From: Porphyrobacter sp. | GTDB taxonomy: Bacteria > Pseudomonadota > Alphaproteobacteria > Sphingomonadales > Sphingomonadaceae | Direction: 5' to 3' | Assembly: GCA_021732945.1 (NCBI GenBank) | Contig: JAKFWB010000386.1 | Coordinates: forward strand, 1 to 11,175 | DNA: 11,175 nucleotides | In this document: one piece after another, positions 5,221 through 11,175 of the stretch | Layout: each line of letters starts with the position of its first letter | How positions within the stretch are numbered: position 1 is the stretch's first letter | Position numbers and translations under genes: made by a program | Notes under the pieces: model-generated | What the model was told of the DNA's origin: nothing | Seen by the model: the letters and a program-made list of their open reading frames with translations, nothing else | The model's database searches: none

Positions 5221-5608
5221 CGTACCCGAAGGCGATCAGGGTGGACAATGGCAGCGAGTTCATCTCTCGGGACATGGACCTATGGGCTTACCAACGAGGG
5301 GTGATCCTTGACTTCTCCCGTCCTGGTAAGCCCACAGATAATCCTGCCCTGAGCCTGTCGAAGGGGCATTCATCAAAGCATTCAACAGCAAGCTGCGCAG
5401 CGAATGCCTGAACGCGCACTCGTTCTTATCGCTGGAAGATGCTTGCGAAACGCTGGAGGCGTGGCGCAAACATTACAACGAAGAGCGACCGCACAGCGCG
5501 ATCGGGAATATCCCCCCGATCATGCTGGCAAACTCAGCCGGTGCAACCAGCCCATCGGACATGAGCAAGGCGGAATACTCCAGACCCGAGTGGACCGAGG
5601 TTGGGTAG
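5221..5608 (+). pseudogene. IS3-family transposase (OrfB) remnant, truncated and frameshifted
   Basis: The integrase core of an IS3-family (IS407-like) transposase is recognisable in two frames. Bases 5221-5342 encode YPKAIRVDNGSEFISRD and on to RPGKPTDN, which includes the second catalytic Asp (VDNGSEF). Bases 5366-5608 encode AFIKAFNSKLRSECLN and on through WRKHYNEERPHSAIG to the TAG stop. The two parts are separated by a 23-nt insertion that breaks the frame. The catalytic Glu expected in FIEAFN, 35 residues after the Asp, is Lys here (AAA for GAA). The N-terminal half, including the first Asp, is absent. The product cannot be active. Confidence 0.88.
5343..5365 (+). repeat. REP-like element inserted in the transposase gene
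   Basis: Twenty-three nucleotides containing CCCTGAGCCTGTCGAAGGG (5347-5365) interrupt the transposase frame exactly between the codons for Asn (AAT) and Ala (GCA) of the conserved TDN-AFIEAFN block. The ends CCCT and AGGG are complementary. From memory this matches a repetitive extragenic motif that is common in sphingomonad genomes; no other copy is seen in this window. Confidence 0.65.
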
Positions 5609-5616
5609 CAGTGCAC

Positions 5617-5776
5617 TGACGACGGACGACCGTCAATGATGCCGAAGCTCAGAGACGCCCATTCCGCCTCAGGTCACTTGCGCCTTTGTGCAATGCGTTG
5701 CACTATGTGGCGGACCTTCTTGCGATTCGAAGGCTAACGGGCAAATCTTGTCACGTTCAGGGAAACCAGCTTCATT
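5617..5776 (+). promoter_or_regulatory. Upstream region of ppdK with a 16-bp inverted repeat
   Basis: The region holds GTGCAA-TGCG-TTGCAC (5688-5703), a perfect 6-bp inverted repeat with a 4-nt centre. TTGCGC (5679-5684) lies 17 nt before CACTAT (5702-5707), a weak promoter-like pair that overlaps the repeat. A second small inverted repeat, GACGG-ACGA-CCGTC (5621-5634), follows the IS end. AGGGA (5759-5763) is the only ribosome-binding candidate, 13 nt before the ATG. Confidence 0.35.
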
Positions 5777-8443
5777 ATGAACAATCAAGTCTACGCCTTC
5801 GGCGGCGGCGCCAACAGCCAGGATCCGCGCAGCCGCGACAAGACGATTGTCGGCGGCAAGGGCGCAAACCTGGCGGAAATGGCCGGAATCGGCCTGCCAG
5901 TTCCCCCGGGCTTTACCATCACCACCGAACAATGCGTGTTTTATCTGGCGGAAGGGAATGACTTTTCCGACAGTCTGAAGGCCGAAGTGGCCGTAGCGCT
6001 GGCCCATATCGAGGCTGCGGTTGGCAAAAGCTTTGGCAATCCGGCCGATCCCTTGCTGGTTTCGGTCCGTTCGGGCGCACGGGTGTCGATGCCCGGGATG
6101 ATGGATACCGTGCTCAATCTAGGGCTCAATCACGCCACCGTTGCGGGGCTGGCGCAAACTTCGGGCGATCCGCGCTTTGCCTGGGACTCCTATCGCCGCT
6201 TCATCCAGATGTATTCCGATGTGGTGCTGGGTGTGGACCACCACCTGTTTGAAGGCGCACTGGAAATCGTCAAGGAGAACAACGGCTTTTACTCCGATGT
6301 TGAGATGGAGGTGCAGCATTGGCAGGCGCTGGTCAAGGAATACGAAGAGATTGTCGAGGCTGAGCTGGGCCGCCCGTTCCCTCAGGATGTCCACGAACAG
6401 TTGTGGGGAGCGATTCGAGCGGTGTTTGACAGCTGGGATGCCGACCGGGCCAAGGTCTATCGCCGGCTAAATAACATCCCGGGCGACTGGGGCACCGCGG
6501 TCAACGTCCAGGCAATGGTCTTCGGCAACATGGGCGATACCAGCGCCACAGGTGTGGCTTTTACCCGCGATCCAGCCACTGGTGAGCGGGCGTTCTATGG
6601 CGAATGGCTGGTCAATGCCCAGGGCGAAGACGTGGTCGCCGGGATCCGTACCCCGCAATACCTGACCAAGGCCGCGCGCGAGCGGGCCAAGGCCAAGCCG
6701 CTATCGATGGAAGAGGCAATGCCGGCAGCTTACGGCAAACTGGCTGCGGTTTTCGAGCTGCTTGAAAAACACTACCGCGACATGCAGGACATCGAATTCA
6801 CGGTTGAACGCGGGCAGCTGTGGATGCTCCAGACCCGCAGCGGCAAGCGCACCGCCAAGGCCGCGCTGAAGATGGCGGTCGACATGGTCCACGAAGGGCT
6901 GATCGACGAAAAGACCGCGATCCTGCGGGTCGATCCGATGGCGCTTGATCAGCTGCTGCACCCAACGCTCGATCCCCAGGCCCCGCGTGACGTCTTGACG
7001 CACGGCCTGCCGGCATCGCCCGGGGCGGCATCGGGCGCGATCGTGCTCGATTCCGACAGCGCTGAAAAGCGTTCGGCGATGGGCGAGGCGGTAATCCTGG
7101 TGCGGGTGGAAACCAGTCCGGAAGATATTCACGGCATGCACGCCGCCAAGGGCATTCTGACCGCGCGCGGGGGCATGACCAGCCACGCCGCGGTGGTGGC
7201 GCGTGGCATGGGGCGGCCCTGCGTTTCTGGCGCCTCGGTCGTCTCGATCGACCTCGCCAGCCGGTCACTGCGGATCGGCAACCGCGAGTTGAAGGAAGGC
7301 GATGTCATCACCCTGGACGGTGCCAGCGGCGAGGTTATGGCCGGGCTGGTAAAGACGATCGAGCCCGAACTGGTCGGCGATTTCGGCGTCCTGATGGAAT
7401 GGGCCGACCGGCACCGCCGGATGAAGGTTCGCACCAATGCCGAAACCCCGGCCGATTGCCATACCGCGCGTCAGTTTGGCGCCGAAGGGGTCGGCCTGTG
7501 CCGGACCGAGCATATGTTCTTTGACGCCAAGCGGATCGCCTCGGTACGCCAGATGATCTTAGCTGAAGACGATGCCCAGCGACGCGCCGCCTTGGCCAAG
7601 CTGTTGCCCGAACAGCGCGCCGATTTTCACGCGATTTTTGAGGTCATGGCGGGCCTTCCCGTGACGATCCGCCTGCTCGATCCGCCGCTCCACGAGTTTC
7701 TGCCGCACGAAGAAGCCGAGTTCGAGGATCTGGCCGAGATGATCGGAGTAGGGGCGGCAACCCTGCGCCGCCGGGCCAACGAACTGCACGAATTCAACCC
7801 GATGCTGGGGCACCGCGGCTGCCGCTTGGGGATCACCTTCCCGGAAATCTACGAGATGCAGGCCCGCGCGATCTTCGAAGCAGCCTGCGATGTCGAGGCG
7901 CGCGATGGCCGCGCCGTGGTTCCCGAGGTGATGATCCCGCTGGTCGCGACCCGCAAGGAACTGGAAATTCTCAAGGCCCTGGTCGACCGGACCGCTGCGG
8001 CGGTGTTCGCCGAAAAGGGCCGGACGCTGGTCTATCAGGTCGGCACCATGATTGAACTGCCGCGCGCCGCGCTGATGGCCGGCGAGATTTCCGAAGTTGG
8101 TGAATTCTTCTCGTTCGGGACCAACGATCTGACCCAGACTACGCTGGGCGTCAGCCGCGACGATGCCGCGCGGTTCCTTGGCGCTTATGTCGAAAAGGGA
8201 ATCTTCCCGCGCGATCCGTTCGTCAGCCTGGATATCGAAGGGGTCGGCCAGCTGGTCCGGCTGGCGGCCGAACGCGGGCGGTCGACGCGGCCCGACATCA
8301 AGCTGGGGATCTGCGGCGAGCATGGCGGCGATCCGGACAGCATTGCCTTCTGTGAGGAGGTCCGGCTGGACTATGTCAGCGCATCGCCCTTCCGGGTACC
8401 GATCGCGAGGCTGGCCGCAGCCCAGGCAATTTTGCAGAAATGA
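5777..8443 (+). CDS. ppdK: Pyruvate, phosphate dikinase
   Basis: PpdK interconverts pyruvate + ATP + phosphate and phosphoenolpyruvate + AMP + diphosphate in the cytosol (EC 2.7.9.1), feeding gluconeogenesis or, in reverse, glycolysis. The product is complete at 888 aa, normal for the family. The N-terminal ATP-grasp part (about 1-350) has GGKGANLAEMAGIGLPVPPG and GARVSMPGMMDTVLNLGLN. The swivelling phosphohistidine domain carries GGMTSHAAVVARGMGRPCVS with the catalytic His at residue 470. The C-terminal PEP/pyruvate barrel has CRTEHMFF, LPHEEAEFEDL, LGHRGCRLGITFPEIYEMQ, FFSFGTNDLTQTTLG and GICGEHGG with the catalytic Cys at residue 846. All key residues are intact. In many alphaproteobacteria ppdK follows glycyl-tRNA synthetase genes; here an IS remnant is directly upstream, so an older neighbourhood has probably been broken. 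Confidence 0.98.
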   Translation: MNNQVYAFGGGANSQDPRSRDKTIVGGKGANLAEMAGIGLPVPPGFTITTEQCVFYLAEGNDFSDSLKAEVAVALAHIEAAVGKSFGNPADPLLVSVRSGARVSMPGMMDTVLNLGLNHATVAGLAQTSGDPRFAWDSYRRFIQMYSDVVLGVDHHLFEGALEIVKENNGFYSDVEMEVQHWQALVKEYEEIVEAELGRPFPQDVHEQLWGAIRAVFDSWDADRAKVYRRLNNIPGDWGTAVNVQAMVFGNMGDTSATGVAFTRDPATGERAFYGEWLVNAQGEDVVAGIRTPQYLTKAARERAKAKPLSMEEAMPAAYGKLAAVFELLEKHYRDMQDIEFTVERGQLWMLQTRSGKRTAKAALKMAVDMVHEGLIDEKTAILRVDPMALDQLLHPTLDPQAPRDVLTHGLPASPGAASGAIVLDSDSAEKRSAMGEAVILVRVETSPEDIHGMHAAKGILTARGGMTSHAAVVARGMGRPCVSGASVVSIDLASRSLRIGNRELKEGDVITLDGASGEVMAGLVKTIEPELVGDFGVLMEWADRHRRMKVRTNAETPADCHTARQFGAEGVGLCRTEHMFFDAKRIASVRQMILAEDDAQRRAALAKLLPEQRADFHAIFEVMAGLPVTIRLLDPPLHEFLPHEEAEFEDLAEMIGVGAATLRRRANELHEFNPMLGHRGCRLGITFPEIYEMQARAIFEAACDVEARDGRAVVPEVMIPLVATRKELEILKALVDRTAAAVFAEKGRTLVYQVGTMIELPRAALMAGEISEVGEFFSFGTNDLTQTTLGVSRDDAARFLGAYVEKGIFPRDPFVSLDIEGVGQLVRLAAERGRSTRPDIKLGICGEHGGDPDSIAFCEEVRLDYVSASPFRVPIARLAAAQAILQK

Positions 8444-8818
8444 AGGACAGGCTCCTTAAGTCGGTGAATATTCTTACACTGTCCATCAAAAGTTTCTCGG
8501 TTACAAAATCACCATCAGCCTCTTGCTCGATCAGTTCGATCAGACCTTTTTTGCCTAAAGACATCGTCATAGTCTAAGGTCGAAATCGCGTCCGGACCTA
8601 GCGAGAACTCCATAGAAGCGTTGGAGGCGATCCTTGGTGTTAGGAAGGCCGCCCAGACCGAGCGCTTAGCACTGATGCCAATCGACCAGCTAGGTAATGA
8701 CCTCAGCGCGGTAGCATGGGACGATATGGCTGTGCCGATCATGACAAATTTTGAGACTGATGCTGCATATTTGCGGGCCTACGTGCGCGATGATCGAACG
8801 GTTGTAGGCGGCCAGGGG
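8444..8818. other. 375-bp stretch without a confident gene
   Basis: No complete gene is seen. A minus-strand frame from ATG 8570 begins MTMSLGKKGLIELIEQEADG and runs antisense into the ppdK end. Its first 25 residues faintly recall N-termini of IS256-type transposases, but it does not continue. A plus-strand frame (8573-8857) reads protein-like (EALEAILGVRKAAQTERLA, then MPIDQLGNDLSAVAWDDM) but lacks a good start and overlaps the MFS gene end. This may be debris of former genes. AAGGA-CAGGC-TCCTT (8445-8459) just after the ppdK stop is too weak, and lacks the T-run, to be called a terminator. Confidence 0.3.
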
Positions 8819-10237
8819 TCACTCAACCATTGTGGTCCTGCTCCGATCTTTTCGTAGCAGGGTTGCGCTAGCCACCGCCAGAGCAATCAAGGCCGCAGCT
8901 ACGATTGGCGCGTCACTCTGCGCGCCAAATTTGCGAAACAGCAATGCGGCCAGAATGGCCCCTAACGTTTGACCAATCAGCCTTGACAACGACAGCATTG
9001 CCGAAGCCGCTCCAGCGCGGGCGTGTGGAGCAATAGCGATCATACTATGGTTGTTGGGAACCTGGAAAATGCCGAAGCCGATGCCGCAAATCGCTGCCGC
9101 TGCGACGAGCTGGAAAGTCGAAACGCCCGGTTGCAACAATGACAGCCAAATTGCGCCACCGGTTAGGACGATCAACCCCGAAGCGCACAGCCAGGCTGAC
9201 GCATAGCGATTGACCAGACGCCCGGAAACGAACGCTGCAATCACGATGCCGAGCGGCAGTGGCACCATGAAAAGGCCGATAGTCTCAGGTTTGAAGTGAA
9301 ACCGTTGTTGCAGAATGAATGGGAATGACAATGTGATCAGCATCATGACAGCATAGGCTGTTGCAGACATAGCATAAGCTGTGCGCAGCGAGTCCAGCTT
9401 CAGCAAATCGAGCGGTACCATCGAGTCCTGGTTGGCTGTCGTGCGTTTACCGAGGAACCATATGGCCGGGATCGCGATGCTGATTGAAAGCAATGTCCAC
9501 CGAGAAACGGAATCTTGAGCCAGATCATTGAGGAAGAGGAATAAGGCCGCAAAGCCCGCACAGCACAACAAGGCCGAACGGTAATCGAATGCCTTTTTTT
9601 GCGACCCGGTCGAAGGGATTGCCCAGAATCCGAGTGCAAGCGCGAGCAAGCCGAACGGAAGCCCCACTGCAAAAATGGCGTGCCATCCCGCAATCGAAAG
9701 GACGAGCGCACCGACCGCCGGTCCGGCGGCCGAAGCAATCGAAACGGCGATGGTATTGTATCCTATGCCGCGCGGGACCAATGCAGGAGGGTAGATTGTC
9801 CGAACCAATGCCCCGCTGACCACCATTACTGCCGCGGCACCGATACCTTGCACAAAGCGCGACGACGCCAGAACTGCCAAACTGTGTGCGTTGATACTGC
9901 CAAAGGCCGCAAGCATGAAAATCAAGAGGCCGCCCAGATAGACTTTCTTGTAGCCAAGGATTTCGGCGGCCTTCGCCATCGGCAAAAGCGCCATCACGAT
10001 GGCGATCTGATAGGCGTTGATTGCCCATACCGATTTTGCCGCAGTTATGGCCAAACCTTTCGAGATAAAAGGCAGAGCTACGTTAGCAATTGATACGTCC
10101 ATAATGGTAAGAAATATGGCACTCCAGATCGAGAGTGCCGCCCAGAACCGACGAGGAACTGGAAGCCCGGTTGTAGGTTGGGATCCGTCCGCAATAGTTG
10201 ACGTCCCGACTTGGGGCGCTCCATCGATCGAGCTCAT
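8819..10237 (-). CDS. MFS transporter, DHA2 (14-helix drug:H+ antiporter) family
   Basis: This is a proton-driven efflux pump of the inner membrane, related to QacA/SmvA/EmrB-type exporters. The product is 472 aa from the ATG at 10237; about 14 hydrophobic segments can be counted. Family motifs are visible. TIMDVSIANVALPFI in the first helix is the DHA2 motif D1. LPMAKAAEILGYKKVYLGG is motif A, with the usual G-x-x-x-D-R replaced by A-E-I-L-G. SAAGPAVGALVL is motif C, the antiporter signature. A conserved central loop (SQKKAFDYRSALL) joins the two halves. The frame is open to a TTG at 10315, which would add 26 hydrophilic residues, but no ribosome-binding sequence precedes it. At the ATG, translation may be coupled to a short leader reading frame (separate entry). 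The substrate cannot be told; the upstream alcohol dehydrogenase gene in the same orientation suggests a detoxification or aromatic-compound context. GC is visibly lower than in ppdK. Confidence 0.9.
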   Translation of the reverse strand: MSSIDGAPQVGTSTIADGSQPTTGLPVPRRFWAALSIWSAIFLTIMDVSIANVALPFISKGLAITAAKSVWAINAYQIAIVMALLPMAKAAEILGYKKVYLGGLLIFMLAAFGSINAHSLAVLASSRFVQGIGAAAVMVVSGALVRTIYPPALVPRGIGYNTIAVSIASAAGPAVGALVLSIAGWHAIFAVGLPFGLLALALGFWAIPSTGSQKKAFDYRSALLCCAGFAALFLFLNDLAQDSVSRWTLLSISIAIPAIWFLGKRTTANQDSMVPLDLLKLDSLRTAYAMSATAYAVMMLITLSFPFILQQRFHFKPETIGLFMVPLPLGIVIAAFVSGRLVNRYASAWLCASGLIVLTGGAIWLSLLQPGVSTFQLVAAAAICGIGFGIFQVPNNHSMIAIAPHARAGAASAMLSLSRLIGQTLGAILAALLFRKFGAQSDAPIVAAALIALAVASATLLRKDRSRTTMVE

Positions 10238-10287
10238 GACGCCGCTGCTTGGGGTTTTTGGCCCATCCTGTTGCACTTCCCAAACAT
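10234..10287 (-). CDS. Possible 17-codon leader peptide coupled to the MFS gene
   Basis: ATG at 10287 has AAGGA (10300-10296) 8 nt upstream, the best ribosome-binding match in this area. The frame encodes MFGKCNRMGQKPQAAAS and its TGA overlaps the MFS ATG as ATGA, the typical geometry of translational coupling. It is in a different frame from the transporter. A short frame of this kind can arise by chance. Confidence 0.35.
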   Translation of the reverse strand: MFGKCNRMGQKPQAAAS

Positions 10288-10315
10288 TATGACGGTCCTT
10301 AGCGTTATCCGCCAA

Positions 10316-10544
10316 GTGCGAGGCACGCGGTTTGCAGGTCTCTATTCGACTTCAGAATAATAAACCCAACCTTGGTCATCGACGTGCGGCTTGCCGCATA
10401 GAGCGCTAAGAGCGAACGGCAGGCGATGCTCCAGTCCGTTCGCTCCCATTTCGTGGCCCTGCTGGTTGATCGGCCCCTAATCGGTCTAGCCCTGCGCCGC
10501 ACTCTGTTGCCGCGATCGACCGCAGAGTGGGCGCAAAGGCCGCA
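10316..10544. other. Intergenic region between alcohol dehydrogenase and MFS genes, with two inverted repeats
   Basis: No gene is seen in these 229 bp. Two inverted repeats are present: TGCGGC-TT-GCCGCA (10385-10398) and GAGCGAACGG ... CCGTTCGCTC (10410-10419 and 10436-10445, 16-nt spacer, perfect 10-bp arms). The second could end the upstream dehydrogenase transcript, but no T-run follows on the minus strand, so it may be an operator instead. A TATTAT (10363-10358, minus strand) could be a -10 for the MFS gene; no good -35 is seen. Confidence 0.4.
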
Positions 10545-11175
10545 TTACATCTTGAGAATGGCCTTGATCGCATTGCCGGAAACTTCCGTTTCCTCGACGG
10601 CTTGATTGATCTGGTCGAAATCGTAGAACGTGCAGAGCCGTTCGAACGGAAACAGACCGGCCTCGCGCATCGCAATCAGTTGCGGGATGAAGACTTGTGG
10701 TGTGCTCGAACCTTCGACCACCCCTCGCAATTTGCGGCCGAAAAGCATGTCGTTCATGTCGAGCGAGAATTCAGTTCCCAACTTCGCCCCGCCGACTACG
10801 GCCGTTTCCCCCATTGTATGGGTACTGTCTACCGCGCTGCGCAGAACCTGCGGAATGGCGGTGGTATCAATCGCATAGTCCGCGCCGCCCCCCGTCATGG
10901 CAATGATCGTTTCCTGAGCATTGTTGGTGTTGGCATCAATAATGTCGGTTGCACCAAGTTCACGGGCCAACTGCAGACGCGTGGGATTGCGGCCGACAGC
11001 TATAATCTTGACGCAACCGGAAGCCTTTGCAGCCATCACCGCGCTGAGGCCAACCGAGCCGACGCCGAAGATTGCAATCGACGAGCCGGGGGCTGGCTGC
11101 AGCGCATTGAGGACGGTGCCTGCGCCTGTCTGAATTCCGCAGCCTAATGGGCCGAGAAGCTCAATCGGTGCGTTG
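10545..11175 (-). CDS. Zinc-dependent alcohol dehydrogenase, aryl/benzyl-alcohol type, C-terminal part (runs off the right edge)
   Basis: This is a medium-chain dehydrogenase/reductase that oxidises alcohols with NAD(P)+. The 210 codons visible contain the third ligand of the catalytic zinc in LLGPLGCGIQTGAGTVLN (the Cys of GCG), the Rossmann nucleotide site GVGSVG followed by LSAVMAAKASGC and IIAVGRNPTRLQLARELGAT, then GGGADYAIDTT and VVGGAKLGTEFSLDM. The C-terminal block NDMLFGRKLRGVVEGSS...QVFIPQLI...FPFERL..FYDFDQINQAVE closely follows the benzyl-alcohol dehydrogenase (XylB-like) and related aryl/terpene-alcohol enzymes. The first zinc-binding half lies outside. It is upstream of, and in the same direction as, the MFS gene with a 230-bp gap. 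The exact substrate is not determined. Confidence 0.93.
   Translation of the reverse strand, partial: NAPIELLGPLGCGIQTGAGTVLNALQPAPGSSIAIFGVGSVGLSAVMAAKASGCVKIIAVGRNPTRLQLARELGATDIIDANTNNAQETIIAMTGGGADYAIDTTAIPQVLRSAVDSTHTMGETAVVGGAKLGTEFSLDMNDMLFGRKLRGVVEGSSTPQVFIPQLIAMREAGLFPFERLCTFYDFDQINQAVEETEVSGNAIKAILKM

Larger units (their letters stand above)
5221..5616 (+). mobile_element. IS3-family element remnant, copy B with right end
   Basis: The element remnant runs from an abrupt left junction near 5221, where homology to the transposase starts mid-gene, to the right tip …GGGTAGCAGTGCAC at 5616. No left end is visible. The last 99 bp are duplicated at 4001-4099. The next recognised gene, ppdK, starts 160 nt further on. 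Confidence 0.8.

Noticed and set aside
3999..5616. Composite transposon carrying the TetR gene
   Set aside because: Only right-end fragments are present, both lack left ends, and the transposase is dead; it reads as a scar and not as a functional composite element.
8445..8459. AAGGA-CAGGC-TCCTT hairpin as the ppdK terminator
   Set aside because: The stem is only 5 bp and no T-run follows.
8545..8553. T-run after ppdK as an intrinsic terminator
   Set aside because: It is about 100 bp beyond the stop and no GC-rich stem directly precedes it.

Overview
The window looks like DNA from an alphaproteobacterium, most likely a sphingomonad. The evidence is GC-rich coding sequence, the style of the conjugation cluster, two GTTC-N7-GTTC boxes of the alphaproteobacterial LexA type, and a REP-like motif that I associate from memory with sphingomonads. 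The genus cannot be fixed from this sequence alone.

Region 1 (1-2916, minus strand) is the start of an F-type conjugative transfer operon in the classic order traA-traL-traE-traK-traB. Spacing is very tight (25 nt, 12 nt, a 4-nt overlap, a 1-nt overlap), and traB runs off the left edge. It encodes the pilin and the first core parts of the type IV secretion channel.

Region 2 (2917-3995) is the control region. Going the other way (plus strand) is a two-gene regulatory unit, a helix-turn-helix protein and an AlpA-family protein whose genes overlap by 11 nt. The divergent intergenic region is dense with structure. It holds five 21-bp direct repeats, a 23-bp motif present once in front of each divergent gene in mirrored orientation, two perfect GTTC-N7-GTTC boxes, and a long inverted repeat that in mRNA would fold the traA ribosome-binding region and start codon into a hairpin. 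I infer an SOS-responsive switch for transfer of an integrative or plasmid element. This is the most interesting part of the window.

Region 3 (3996-5616) is a scar. Two copies of the right end of one IS3-family element (99 bp, about 92% identical, same orientation) flank a TetR-family regulator gene and a stretch of unrecognised or decayed sequence. The second copy keeps the C-terminal part of the transposase. It is broken by 5' truncation, a 23-nt REP-like insertion that shifts the frame, and replacement of the catalytic glutamate by lysine.

Region 4 (5777-8443, plus) is a complete ppdK, pyruvate phosphate dikinase, a typical chromosomal housekeeping gene.

Region 5 (8444-11175) holds a 375-bp stretch without a confident gene. 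It is followed on the minus strand by a 14-helix DHA2-type MFS efflux transporter, possibly preceded by a coupled leader peptide, and by the C-terminal half of a zinc-dependent aryl/benzyl-alcohol-type dehydrogenase that runs off the right edge. Base composition is visibly lower in GC in the TetR and MFS parts than in the tra and ppdK parts, so the window is a mosaic of a mobile conjugative module, IS debris, a core gene and probable accessory genes.
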